A stretch of 64,000 nucleotides of DNA. It comes from Candidatus Hungatella pullicola. GTDB taxonomy: Bacteria > Bacillota > Clostridia > Lachnospirales > Lachnospiraceae. The DNA lies in the NCBI GenBank assembly GCA_019114305.1, contig DXFU01000057.1, positions 62,001-126,000 of the forward strand, in the 5' to 3' direction. The notes beneath the pieces were generated by a model. It was not told where the DNA came from, ran no database searches, and saw only the letters and a program-made list of their open reading frames with translations. A program made the position numbers and the translations under genes. Each line of letters begins with the position of its first letter. The stretch's first letter is position 1. Below are positions 34,781 to 43,340 of the stretch, piece by piece.

Positions 34781-35938
34781 TTATTCCGCGCCTCTCAGTG
34801 TTGGGTCAAAGGCGTCTCTCAGTCCGTTTCCAAACAGGTTAAAGGAAATCATCAAAAGTGAAATAATAATTGCCGGAAATACAACCTGTGTAGGATAAAG
34901 AAGCAGTACCTTCTGTCCCTGGGAAAGCATAACGCCGATAGAAGGCTCTGGAGCCTGCAGACCCAGACCAATATAAGCCAGGAAGGACTCTGCAAAAATT
35001 GCCGTAGGGATAGCGATCATGGAGCTTGTAATAATCGGTCCGATGGAGTTTGGAAGAATATGGCGGAAAATCAAAGCAATATCCTTTACGCCAAGGGTTC
35101 TGGCCGCTAAAACATACTCTCTTCCCTTAAACCGATAGAACTGAGATCGGACCATTCGGGCCGTATTGACCCAGTCCTTGATTACAAGGGACATGATAAT
35201 GGAAAACATTCCTGTTCCCGCTACCATAATAAACAGGGTTACAATAACGATTCTTGGAAAAGCGTTGATAATCTCTGTAATACGCATCATAATCATATCC
35301 GCCTTTCCGCCGTAGTATCCGGCAATAGAGCCGTAAACCACACCGATAACCACATTGCAGGCCACAGATACAACAGCAATAATCAGAGAAATTCTGGCTC
35401 CCCGCCACATTCTGGTCCAGATATCTCTTCCCAGATAATCGCTTCCAAACCAATAGCACTCGTCATCAGCCATGCCTACATATTTGTAGTAGTCCACTTC
35501 CAGATCAACCATCCTCTGACCATTTACCAGCCTTGGATTCTTCACCTTAAGAATGCAGCCCTCCGGATATTTGGTTGTGTCATTGATGTTGTCATAATTG
35601 CGGTTTTCCAGAACAAATCCGCCGTCAAAAATGCCCAGTCCCAGCTTGGCTATCGCCGGGATTTTAGGAGGCATATTGATCCTGTCTGTATGCTGCTCAT
35701 CGTATTTATACTCATTCATTCCCGGACCAAAAACAGCAAAAAATGAAATAATAAGAATAATCACTGCCGCGCACACAGAAGCCTTATTCTTGGCAAATCG
35801 AAGCATAACATCCTTAAAGAAGCCAATGGGCTTTGTCTTAAATTCACTGTCGTGAAGCCTCTCATTTTTCTGAACAAGAACAAACTTGTCCGCCGGTATG
35901 CTGTCGTATTTTTCTTTGTTCTCTTCGTATAGTGTCAT
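34781..35938 (-). CDS. oppC: Oligopeptide ABC transporter permease OppC
   Basis: 385 residues, longer than usual because of a ~100-residue extracytoplasmic insertion between TM1 (VCAAVIILIISFFAVFGPG, about 54-73) and the membrane core; the insertion contains YDNINDTTKYPEGCILKVKNP. The core has GSDYLGRDIWTRMWRGARISL, the family N-terminal motif, and the EAA-type loop (AARTLGVKDIALIFRHILPN). It forms the translocation pathway with OppB. The ATG overlaps the oppB stop by one base (TAATG), with GGGAGG upstream. Confidence 0.94.
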   Translation of the reverse strand: MTLYEENKEKYDSIPADKFVLVQKNERLHDSEFKTKPIGFFKDVMLRFAKNKASVCAAVIILIISFFAVFGPGMNEYKYDEQHTDRINMPPKIPAIAKLGLGIFDGGFVLENRNYDNINDTTKYPEGCILKVKNPRLVNGQRMVDLEVDYYKYVGMADDECYWFGSDYLGRDIWTRMWRGARISLIIAVVSVACNVVIGVVYGSIAGYYGGKADMIMMRITEIINAFPRIVIVTLFIMVAGTGMFSIIMSLVIKDWVNTARMVRSQFYRFKGREYVLAARTLGVKDIALIFRHILPNSIGPIITSSMIAIPTAIFAESFLAYIGLGLQAPEPSIGVMLSQGQKVLLLYPTQVVFPAIIISLLMISFNLFGNGLRDAFDPTLRGAE

Positions 35939-36888
35939 TACTTTTTACCTCCCATCCGGACTCTCGGGTCGATAATTCCATAAGAGATATCCACAATCAG
36001 GACGGTAATCAGGGATATCATAGAGTAAAATACCAGGATAGCCACCGTCAGCATATGGTCACTGGCATTAATAGAATCTACCATCAGGCCGCCCATTCCC
36101 GGAACGGAGAAAATGCTCTCCACAACCAAAGAACCGCCCAGCACATTGGCAAACATAGGTATAATAATGTTGGTCAGCGGAACCATGGAATTTCTCAGTC
36201 CATGGCGAATCGTACTCTGCCCGTAGGTAAGTCCCTTTGTCTTGGCCAAAAGCATAAACTCTGAATTCATAGTCTCAGCAAGCTCTGCTCTCAAGTATCT
36301 TGCCACTCTGGCAATTGGATCAAACATCAACGCCAGAATGGGCATAAACATAGACTGCCATTTTAACAGCCCTGTAGCAGAAACGTTGTAAATAATCGGA
36401 AACGCGCCGAATTTGAAACCGAGAAAATACTGAAGCGCTGCCGCGAAAACGAAAGATGGAATAGAAATAAATAATACTACCATCAAAGATACCAAATGGT
36501 CTATAATAGTGTTTTTCTTAATTGCCGCCACAATTCCAGCAGCCATGCCGATGGGAAGGGCCGCGAACAGGGAGATCAGATTCAGCTGCAGTGTGACAGG
36601 AATCCGGTCTCTCAGAATATCAAACACAGGAACATTGGGACGCATCTTTGCAGAAGTTCCCCAATCCCAGTGAAGGAAAATATTCTGAAGAAAATATCCA
36701 TACTGTTTAATAATAGGCTCGTCAAAATGATACTTTGCGTTGAGGGCATCGATAACGGTCTGGGATAAATCTCCTCCCATCTCGTAGACACTTCCAGGCA
36801 TCAGACGAACTACCATAAACGCAATGGAAACAATAATAAACAATGTAATGAACATTGCCACAATTCTGCTTAAAATATATCGAAACAT
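35938..36888 (-). CDS. oppB: Oligopeptide ABC transporter permease OppB
   Basis: 316 residues with TM1 at 7-29 (ILSRIVAMFITLFIIVSIAF) and five further helices. The characteristic N-terminal MPGSVYEMGG, the HWDWGTSAKM periplasmic segment, the LLAKTKGLTYGQSTIRHGLRN coupling loop and the C-terminal IIDPRVRMGGKK support DppB/OppB. AAGGAG lies 4 bases before the ATG. It is separated from oppA by 166 bases containing a stem-loop, which probably lowers expression of the membrane and ATPase genes relative to oppA. Confidence 0.94.
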   Translation of the reverse strand: MFRYILSRIVAMFITLFIIVSIAFMVVRLMPGSVYEMGGDLSQTVIDALNAKYHFDEPIIKQYGYFLQNIFLHWDWGTSAKMRPNVPVFDILRDRIPVTLQLNLISLFAALPIGMAAGIVAAIKKNTIIDHLVSLMVVLFISIPSFVFAAALQYFLGFKFGAFPIIYNVSATGLLKWQSMFMPILALMFDPIARVARYLRAELAETMNSEFMLLAKTKGLTYGQSTIRHGLRNSMVPLTNIIIPMFANVLGGSLVVESIFSVPGMGGLMVDSINASDHMLTVAILVFYSMISLITVLIVDISYGIIDPRVRMGGKK

Positions 36889-37008
36889 CTCGCTCCTTCC
36901 CCTAGAGTACCTCAGTCAGGCTGCTTAACTAGAAAAATGTAATCATGATTTTATCATAAGCATTCATGCCGCTTTCCCGGCAGCAAAGCTTTCATAAGTA
37001 AAACGCGA

Positions 37009-37030
37009 GGCTGCAACAATGTTTGCAGCC
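37009..37030 (-). terminator. Intercistronic stem-loop between oppA and oppB (partial terminator)
   Basis: GGCTGCAA (37009-37016) pairs with TTGCAGCC (37023-37030) around 6 bases; on the minus strand it is followed by UCGCGUUUUAC. The weak U tail and the tight co-direction of the flanking genes suggest attenuation or mRNA-end protection for oppA rather than full termination, a common arrangement in opp operons. Confidence 0.55.
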
Positions 37031-37054
37031 CCGGCTTTTTACTGGTATATTGGC

Positions 37055-38884
37055 TTATTCTACAATCTTAGCGTAGTCCCAGCCCCACTCAACGCGGTTT
37101 GCCCAGTTTTTCATGGTCAGTTCCAGTCTGTCTGCCTTCAGATACTTATCCACAGTCTCAATAACAGGGATAATAACCGCCGGCTCAACCAGAAGGTTTT
37201 CCATTTTTGCAACGTCGTTTAATCTTACGCCTTCTTCAAAACGATTGGTTCCGAAGTTAGCCTCGTCAAATACCTGGTCAAATTCTTCGTTGATGTATGG
37301 CTCGTTCTTTGCTGAATAGTAGGAAGTCCAGTACTTAAAGGCATTCCATGGCATCAGGTCTGTGCTGACCCAGCCGCCCCAGCTGATCTCGTAGCTGTCT
37401 GGCTTAGTTGTCCAGCTTCTCATCAGATCTCCTCTCTGAGAGGATGGCATAGCCTGAAGCTTAAGCTCAAACTTGTCGCCCAGAACCTGCGGCCAGCTCT
37501 GCTGTAAAAACTCGCTCATAGTAGTCTGAGGAGCTGTATCGTTGTAAATCATAGTCAGGCTTACCTTATCAATGCCTGTCTCTGCCAAAGCTTCCTCAAA
37601 CAGCTGTTTTGCCTTCTCCGGGTCATAACCGTTATTTTCATGGAGATTTGCCTGTCCCTCTTCGGTATCTCTGAAGCTCAATCCTGCCTCAAGATCAATG
37701 ATGTGAGTCGTAGGAACAATATAATCTGCCGGCAGATTGTAAGTCAGATTTGCAATGCTCTGTCTGTCAGTTGCATAGAACAGAGCCTGTCTGAACTTTT
37801 CATTAGCCAGAATGGGCTGATTTGGGTTCACTGTATTAATGGTAATATGGGTTACAGAATTGGAAGGAGACTGAAGAATTCTTGGATCTTCCTCGTATCT
37901 CTGGAAGTTCTCAGCGCTCAGCTTCACATAGTCGATCTCGCCGTTGTCAAACAGCTGCATCTGTGTGCTGGCATCCTCTACAACCTTAATGTTGATTCCG
38001 GCAAGCCAGATCTTATCCTTAAAGATATAATTAGGATTCTTCTTAAAGTTAATTTCCGCATCGTTAGTCCAGGACTCTACTGTGAAAGGACCTGCAGAAA
38101 TCCAGTATTCCTCGCTGGTTCCATAGAGAGTCTCAGTTCTGTCCGCATTCATGCCCTTCTCATAGTACTCTTCATTGATGATACAGTTAGCCGGATGAGC
38201 CAGATGAGTCATAACCTCTCTCGCGTCATGGCCGGATACAGTATGAATCTCAACAGTGAGATCGTCAATTTTCTTAAGTCCTACTTCTTCCCATGTGCAT
38301 CCGCCCTGGAAATAGTTAAGAGCATTCTCAATTTCAATTACATCCTTTGCAAAGTTGCTGGCTCTTAAGTTGGCAAGCTTTGGATCCAGCATCATCTGCC
38401 AGGTATAAAGAACATCGTCAGCATTGAGAACATCTCCGTTCTCCCAGACAACGCCGTCACGGAGCTTGATCTGCCAAACTTTTCCTTCTTCATCTACCTG
38501 AATAGGATCCTCTGCAGCCAGCTCGCCGCTTAAGGTACAGAACGTGTTGTCTTCATTGGGGAAATAGGTGTACAGAAGAAGAGAACATCTCTTAATCTGT
38601 GTAGATGAGTAAGAGTTAATGTAGGTAAGCGGATTTAAAGATCCAATCTTATTTACGCTGGCCTCTCTTAAAATTCCATAGCCCTCATCTGTCGGTGTCT
38701 CACCGTTCTTGTCATCTGCAGCTGCCTCTGTGGCCCCCTCAGTAGCTTCGGTAGCTTCTGTAGCAGCTTCTGTAAACTCAATGCTCTCATCTACAGACTG
38801 TCCTGAATTTCCGCAGCCGCTAAGGGAAGCTGCCATCATAGCCGCTGCCATAAGGGCTGCTGCAACTCTGATTCCCTTTTTCAT
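37055..38884 (-). CDS. oppA: Oligopeptide ABC transporter substrate-binding lipoprotein OppA
   Basis: 609 residues from the ATG 11 bases after AAGGAGG; the 31 codons upstream in the open frame are not used. Signal peptide with the lipobox SLSGC (cysteine at about residue 24), followed by an acidic, low-complexity TEAATEATEATEG linker (about 35-60) that tethers the domain away from the membrane. The body has the SBP5 pattern: INKIGSLNPLTYINSYSST, WQIKLRDGVVWENGDVLNADDVLYT, GPFTVESWTNDAEINFKKNP and FRQALFYATDRQSIANL. It binds peptides or peptide-like solutes. The preceding 70 bases include an AT-rich stretch that might be a weak internal promoter. Confidence 0.94.
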   Translation of the reverse strand: MKKGIRVAAALMAAAMMAASLSGCGNSGQSVDESIEFTEAATEATEATEGATEAAADDKNGETPTDEGYGILREASVNKIGSLNPLTYINSYSSTQIKRCSLLLYTYFPNEDNTFCTLSGELAAEDPIQVDEEGKVWQIKLRDGVVWENGDVLNADDVLYTWQMMLDPKLANLRASNFAKDVIEIENALNYFQGGCTWEEVGLKKIDDLTVEIHTVSGHDAREVMTHLAHPANCIINEEYYEKGMNADRTETLYGTSEEYWISAGPFTVESWTNDAEINFKKNPNYIFKDKIWLAGINIKVVEDASTQMQLFDNGEIDYVKLSAENFQRYEEDPRILQSPSNSVTHITINTVNPNQPILANEKFRQALFYATDRQSIANLTYNLPADYIVPTTHIIDLEAGLSFRDTEEGQANLHENNGYDPEKAKQLFEEALAETGIDKVSLTMIYNDTAPQTTMSEFLQQSWPQVLGDKFELKLQAMPSSQRGDLMRSWTTKPDSYEISWGGWVSTDLMPWNAFKYWTSYYSAKNEPYINEEFDQVFDEANFGTNRFEEGVRLNDVAKMENLLVEPAVIIPVIETVDKYLKADRLELTMKNWANRVEWGWDYAKIVE

Positions 38885-38954
38885 TCGCTCATTTTCCTCC
38901 TTTGTTTTTCTTGCTATATAATATGTATAAAACCTGTTCCTGTAAGAACATGGC

Positions 38955-39314
38955 CTATAGCCAAAAGCACAGTACAACGGAGCACAAAATCATAGCTCCC
39001 GCTGTAATATAACATTCTTTAAACCCCTTTTTATAGTTCCTTCCCTGAAGAAATTCATAGTATCCCTGGGACGAACGTTGAGTAAAATCCCGGTTCTTCC
39101 AGATATTTACAAATTTCTGAAATCCATAAATAATCAAATCATAGAAATGCAGACTTTTTGCTGTCTGAAACAGCCCTGCAATCAAAAGACAGATTCCAGA
39201 AAGAGCAAACGCGTCCGATATCCCTGCCAAGCTGCAGTTTCCTCTTATTACCAGGAAAAATACAAACAGAACAGCAGCTCCCATCAGATATCCTTTCCAT
39301 TTTCCTCCATTCAT
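38955..39314 (-). CDS. Small membrane protein, 119 residues (DUF3899-like)
   Basis: Three hydrophobic segments: about residues 6-25 (WKGYLMGAAVLFVFFLVI), 35-53 (ALSGICLLIAGLFQTA) and 98-118 (ITAGAMILCSVVLCFWL), with a basic/aromatic loop between the last two (FVNIWKNRDFTQRSSQGYYEFLQGR). The layout resembles DUF3899-type proteins of Clostridia, but I am not certain of the family. GGCGGGAAA precedes the ATG, 10 bases after the serine hydrolase stop, and oppA follows after 70 bases, so it is inside the operon. Function unknown. Confidence 0.75.
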   Translation of the reverse strand: MNGGKWKGYLMGAAVLFVFFLVIRGNCSLAGISDAFALSGICLLIAGLFQTAKSLHFYDLIIYGFQKFVNIWKNRDFTQRSSQGYYEFLQGRNYKKGFKECYITAGAMILCSVVLCFWL

Positions 39315-39323
39315 TTTCCCGCC

Positions 39324-40733
39324 TTACCTTTCTCTTGGAATCATCCGGCTTCCGTAGGAAACAGCAAAAACTTCTCCGTCTTCCTTTCTGCACAGCCGAA
39401 GATATCCGTCAGAAAATCTTCCTCTGATAATAGCGGCCTGAGAATTGACTGGAAGAATTGGTTTTTCCTCCCCATCTATCTCAATTCCAATTACTCCCGG
39501 TTCCTTCTCATAAAGCTTCAGTCCGGTTCCCTCTCCTGACTGGTAGCTGCCTGCGGCTTTCTCAATGGTTTCCTTATCCCAGGAAGTCTCCTTCCAGCTA
39601 TCTCTTCTGTCTATAGGAGAATGACCGTTGTATGCCTTAAGGAGAGCATCTGAAATCAATCCTACAGGAACTCCTGAAGTGTTGCACAGAACAATCACTG
39701 CCGCCCCTGCCTCATAAGACCAGGCAATATTGGAAGATACGCCTGGAAGGCTTCCGCCGTGGCCGATTACCTTTAAATCATCCATCTGCTTAATGGATAA
39801 CCCCAGTCCATAGCTGTCCCGGGCAAGATAAGACTGCCAGCCCCTGCACATCTGACCGATTCCAAACTGGCTTAAAATTCTTCCACCCGGACAGGCACCA
39901 TGATTGAGATACATGGTCAGATATTTCTTTAAATCTCCAAGGGTGGACTTCATGGCTCCGCCGCCGTTTAAAACAAAGGCGTTGTCATGGTAGTCTCTGG
40001 AGCCTTTTATAACCCCGTCAACCCTCTTGTATAATACAGAGGCGTTGTCATCAGCCGCAGGCCTGACGAAATCGCAGAAGCTTCTGTCCATTCCAAGAGG
40101 AGCCAGCACATGGCGGTTCAAGTATTCCCCAAAGGAATCTTCCGGACCCACTCTTCTTACAATTTCTGAGAGAAGGCCAAATCCATCGTTGCAGTAGCTG
40201 AAATTCTCCCCAGGATAACCATTCAGACCATTTTCCATGGTCAGACTGTCCAGTCGTTCAGCTACCAGCTTTGCTCCCTCTACGGCGATGGCCTCATTGT
40301 AAGCGAAATCACCGCACTCTTCTTCCTTTAGTCCCAGACTTTCCGCCACCTGACCTACCAAAATCCTTGGAAGAGGAAAAAATCCGCCGCTGTGACAGAG
40401 AAGATGACGTATGGTTACCCTTTTCTGATTTTTATTGGTAAATTCAGGAATATAGGCAGATATGGGATCATCCAAGTCCAGCTTTCCCCCTTCAGCCAGC
40501 TGCATAATGGCAAGAGCTGTAAAGGATTTTGTCACCGATGCAAGACCAAAAATGGTATCTTCATTAATTTCCTCTCCGGTCTCACGATTTCTTGTTCCCC
40601 AGAACCGCTGATAAACGGTTGTTCCGTCAGCCTCAATGACAGCTGCTGCCAAACCCACAGCGTCATATTCCTTTATTATGTTCTCAATCTCCATCTCAGC
40701 TAAAAGGAGATTTCCTTTTGTCATAGCGTTCAT
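39324..40733 (-). CDS. Serine hydrolase, beta-lactamase/D-aminopeptidase-like (S12 family), no signal peptide
   Basis: 469 residues. S12 catalytic elements: S66-VT-K69 (SxxK), Y180-C-N182 (YxN) and the HGG motif (VIGHGGSLPG, about residue 324). The catalytic domain covers about 15-390; the last ~75 residues are a separate beta-rich domain (KLYEKEPGVIGIEIDGEEKP). The N-terminus MNAMTKGNLLLAEMEIENI has no signal sequence or anchor, unlike penicillin-binding proteins and class C beta-lactamases, so it should be cytosolic, like some D-aminopeptidases and esterases. GAGGTGAAAAA precedes the ATG. As first gene of the opp operon it may cleave imported D-amino-acid peptides or N-acyl compounds; a beta-lactam resistance role is unlikely. 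Confidence 0.88.
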   Translation of the reverse strand: MNAMTKGNLLLAEMEIENIIKEYDAVGLAAAVIEADGTTVYQRFWGTRNRETGEEINEDTIFGLASVTKSFTALAIMQLAEGGKLDLDDPISAYIPEFTNKNQKRVTIRHLLCHSGGFFPLPRILVGQVAESLGLKEEECGDFAYNEAIAVEGAKLVAERLDSLTMENGLNGYPGENFSYCNDGFGLLSEIVRRVGPEDSFGEYLNRHVLAPLGMDRSFCDFVRPAADDNASVLYKRVDGVIKGSRDYHDNAFVLNGGGAMKSTLGDLKKYLTMYLNHGACPGGRILSQFGIGQMCRGWQSYLARDSYGLGLSIKQMDDLKVIGHGGSLPGVSSNIAWSYEAGAAVIVLCNTSGVPVGLISDALLKAYNGHSPIDRRDSWKETSWDKETIEKAAGSYQSGEGTGLKLYEKEPGVIGIEIDGEEKPILPVNSQAAIIRGRFSDGYLRLCRKEDGEVFAVSYGSRMIPRER

Positions 40734-40819
40734 TTTTTCACCTCTGTACTTTATCTATATAATTATGCGTTTTTTTGAATATATTCTTACTTTTGGGTAT
40801 AAAAAAAGCCCCTATATGA

Positions 40820-40957
40820 TTACGGAATGCAGTCCGTCAGATACCGCTTTGTATCCTCTTTCACAATTCCATATTCATAAATAGGAACCACTCTCAGTCC
40901 AGCAACTGTACAACCTTCCCTATCCTCTCCAAAAAACTGAAAGATTTCCCGAAGTTT
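40820..40957 (-). pseudogene. Possible remnant of a coding sequence, 45 codons without a start
   Basis: On the minus strand a stop-free frame of 45 codons reads KLREIFQFFGEDREGC then TVAGLRVVPIYEYGIVKE and DTKRYLTDCIP before TAA at 40820-40822. It is preceded in frame by a stop (just above 40957) and has no ATG, GTG or TTG before the middle. The composition looks protein-like rather than random, as if it were the C-terminal end of a lost gene. It occupies the 355-base gap 40734-41088, between the serine hydrolase operon and lysR, which otherwise holds two overlapping opposed promoters (40996-41046) and a T7 run at about 40801-40807. I do not recognise the family. Confidence 0.35.
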
Positions 40958-40995
40958 TTATACGGAAGTCACTAACACCACTTCAACGTAATACT

Positions 40996-41024
40996 TTGAT
41001 AAAATTTATTACTTGTATTATAGT
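40996..41024 (+). promoter_or_regulatory. Plus-strand promoter-like sequence facing lysR (antisense)
   Basis: TTGATA (40996-41001), 17 bases, TATAGT (41019-41024). It points into the 3' end of lysR and would give an antisense or small RNA containing the 41062-41088 hairpin. It overlaps the minus-strand promoter at 41017-41046, and palindromic AT-rich sequence may account for the match. Confidence 0.3.
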
Positions 41025-41046
41025 GAATGCCGGTCTCTGAGTCCAA
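41017..41046 (-). promoter_or_regulatory. Candidate promoter of the serine hydrolase-opp operon
   Basis: On the minus strand TTGGAC (41041-41046), 18 bases, perfect TATAAT (41017-41022). If used, the operon has a leader of about 275 bases that includes the 45-codon remnant. A second AT-rich promoter nearer the serine hydrolase cannot be ruled out. Confidence 0.5.
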
Positions 41047-41061
41047 TAAAATATTGGCATT

Positions 41062-41088
41062 GGTTATATTCCCAGCAGGAATATAACC
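41062..41088 (-). terminator. 11-bp perfect hairpin directly after lysR
   Basis: GGTTATATTCC (41062-41072) and its complement (41078-41088) surround CAGCA. The stem starts at the base next to the lysR stop codon. The following U tail is weak (a UAUUUUAUU stretch further on, itself flanked by CCAAT/ATTGG), so termination efficiency is uncertain. Confidence 0.5.
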
Positions 41089-41937
41089 TTAGATCATGCC
41101 TTTTATGTATTCCTGAATAAATATTGAAAACCGCAAAACTGCCTGGGAGCTTTTGTGGTCGGACTGATGGAGCAGATACACAGCGCGGCGCATATCCTCT
41201 TCAATGGGAGTAAGCTTTACCTTATCACTTTTCCCCCAGGAATATTCCGGCCAGAAGGTAATTCCAAGCCCCTGTTCTGTCAGCTGCTGCACAATATAAA
41301 GAGTATCGCACTCAAAGCTGATATCCGGAACCACCCGGGCCTCATGAAACTTAGCCTCTGCCATATTCCTCAGCTGGGCGCCTCTTCTCAGCACTATAAA
41401 CCGCTCTCTCTTCAATTCTCCAAGACTGATGGTATCCCTTTCATCCAGCCAGGTTCCCTTTTTCGAAGCCAGACAGATTTTTTCTTCCAATATACGAATT
41501 CCATTGGTATATTGAATCTCCGGGGCCGCGCTTCGGATGCACAGATCCCAGTCTGTCTTTTCTCTCTGCTCCGTAATAATAAACATGACTCCCGGCTCCA
41601 GCTCTTTAAACTTGCGGATTATATCAGCCAAAAGGGAATTGCAGGATAAAATATTCAGCTTGATTACCTCTCTGTTTTCTCCGAAAAGCTTCAGTTCCTC
41701 CTTTACTGCTTCCAGGTTGCTTAGCAAAGGAAGGGCTCTTGTAGCAAGAAGCCTTCCTTCTCTGGTAAGCTGAATTTTCTTTCCATGTCTCTGAAGAAGC
41801 TGCACCTGCAGTTCTCCCTCCAGAGCCTTAACAGCTTTGCTTACGGCCGGCTGCCCCACTCTCAGCTCGTGTGCTGCCTTGGTAATATTCTCATATTTAG
41901 CCACATACATAAAATACTGAAGCTGATAAAACTCCAT
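41089..41937 (-). CDS. LysR-family transcriptional regulator
   Basis: 282 residues; the second of two ATGs is chosen because GCGGGGG sits 6 bases before it and abuts the first. N-terminal winged HTH (residues 1-60: LQYFMYVAKYENITKAAHELRVGQPAVSKAVKALEG in two overlapping pieces), followed by an effector domain with two lobes (about 88-165 and 165-270). The motif ECDTLYIVQQLTEQGLGITFWPE is the typical hinge and second-lobe sequence of the CynR/BenM group. It lies 27 bases after argH in the same direction and is probably cotranscribed with it; its own target is unknown and could be this operon or the opp operon next door. Confidence 0.92.
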   Translation of the reverse strand: MEFYQLQYFMYVAKYENITKAAHELRVGQPAVSKAVKALEGELQVQLLQRHGKKIQLTREGRLLATRALPLLSNLEAVKEELKLFGENREVIKLNILSCNSLLADIIRKFKELEPGVMFIITEQREKTDWDLCIRSAAPEIQYTNGIRILEEKICLASKKGTWLDERDTISLGELKRERFIVLRRGAQLRNMAEAKFHEARVVPDISFECDTLYIVQQLTEQGLGITFWPEYSWGKSDKVKLTPIEEDMRRAVYLLHQSDHKSSQAVLRFSIFIQEYIKGMI

Positions 41938-41964
41938 GCTCATCCCCCGCCGGCTTTCTTTCCA

Positions 41965-43338
41965 TTATTTTTCCAGTTCCTCTCTGCAGGACGCAATTGC
42001 CTTTTTCATCGCCTCCTGACCTGGAGCGCCTGTGGTCACACGTTTCTCCACACAGGTTTTCAGGCTGATTGCCTCATATATGTCATCTTGAAATACAGGG
42101 CTGATTGCCTGATATTCCTCTAAAGACATTTCATCCAGAGAAATTCCTTTGTCCAGGCAGAACAAAACCAGCTGTCCCACAATTCCATGGGCATCCCGGA
42201 AGGGAACTCCATGATTTACCAGATAATCAGCCGCGTCGGTGGCATTGGTAAATCCATTTTTGGCACTTTGCTCCATTTTATCCTTTCTGAAGGACATGGT
42301 AGAGATCATCCCCGTAAACAATGCCAGACAGCCTTTTACCGTATCAATAGCGTCAAAAGTAAGTTCCTTATCCTCCTGCATATCCTTGTTATAAGCCAGA
42401 GGCAGGCCCTTCATGGTGGTAAGAAGAGACAGGAGCGCACCGTACACCCGTCCTGTCTTTCCGCGAATCAGCTCGGCAATATCCGGGTTTTTCTTCTGAG
42501 GCATAATGCTGCTTCCTGTACTGTAGGAATCATCAATTTCCACAAACTGATATTCATTGGTATTCCAAATAATAATTTCCTCACAGAAACGGCTTAAATG
42601 CATGGAAATTGTAGACAGGGCGCTCAGCAGCTCAATCAGATAATCTCTGTCAGACACAGAATCCATACTGTTTCTTGTAGGACCGTCAAATCCAAGAAGG
42701 CCGGCGGTATATTCCCGGTCCAAAGGATAAGTTGTTCCGGCCAAAGCTCCCGAACCTAATGGGCAGTAATTCATTCGCTTTCTGATATCCTGAAGCCTTG
42801 ATCTGTCTCTGGAAAACATTTCAAAATAAGCGCCCATGTGATGAGCCAGAGTAATAGGCTGAGCCTTCTGCAGATGGGTAAACCCAGGCATATAGGTGTC
42901 CAGATTTTCCTCCATGAGTGTAAGAAGCTCTTTCAGCAAATCCTTCAGCAAATCTTCCAGCTGATCAATCTCGTCTCTGGTATACAGCTTCATGTCCAAA
43001 GCCACCTGATCATTGCGGCTTCGTCCGGTGTGAAGTTTTTTTCCAGCCTCTCCAATGCGCTCCGTAAGAACAGCCTCTACAAAGGAATGAATATCCTCAT
43101 GCTGGGATGTAATCACAAGCTTTCCCTCATCCAGATCCTTTTCAATCCCCTTCAGTCCTTCTACGATTGTCTCCTTTTCTTCTCCAGACAGGATTCCCTG
43201 CTTTGCCAGCATCGTCACGTGAGCAATGCTGCCGGCAATATCCTGGTGATAAAATTTCTGGTCAAATGAAATAGATGCGTTAAAGTTGTGCACCAGCTGA
43301 TTGGTCTCTTTTGTGAAGCGTCCGCCCCATAATTTCAT
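41965..43338 (-). CDS. argH: Argininosuccinate lyase
   Basis: 457 residues from the second ATG, 8 bases after GAGGAG; the first ATG (43344) overlaps the yfhO stop as ATGA and is too close to the Shine-Dalgarno. Motifs: [44 protein letters not shown], the [17 protein letters not shown] segment, and the superfamily signature [13 protein letters not shown] with the catalytic serine loop. It cleaves argininosuccinate to arginine and fumarate. No argG or other arg genes are visible; instead it is placed behind gtrA and yfhO, an unusual operon context. Confidence 0.97.
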   Translation of the reverse strand: MKLWGGRFTKETNQLVHNFNASISFDQKFYHQDIAGSIAHVTMLAKQGILSGEEKETIVEGLKGIEKDLDEGKLVITSQHEDIHSFVEAVLTERIGEAGKKLHTGRSRNDQVALDMKLYTRDEIDQLEDLLKDLLKELLTLMEENLDTYMPGFTHLQKAQPITLAHHMGAYFEMFSRDRSRLQDIRKRMNYCPLGSGALAGTTYPLDREYTAGLLGFDGPTRNSMDSVSDRDYLIELLSALSTISMHLSRFCEEIIIWNTNEYQFVEIDDSYSTGSSIMPQKKNPDIAELIRGKTGRVYGALLSLLTTMKGLPLAYNKDMQEDKELTFDAIDTVKGCLALFTGMISTMSFRKDKMEQSAKNGFTNATDAADYLVNHGVPFRDAHGIVGQLVLFCLDKGISLDEMSLEEYQAISPVFQDDIYEAISLKTCVEKRVTTGAPGQEAMKKAIASCREELEK

Positions 43339-43340
43339 AG

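Noticed and set aside
36889..37008. Separate promoter for oppB
   Set aside because: No acceptable -35/-10 pair was found in the oppA-oppB gap apart from AT-rich fragments; read-through past the stem-loop is simpler.
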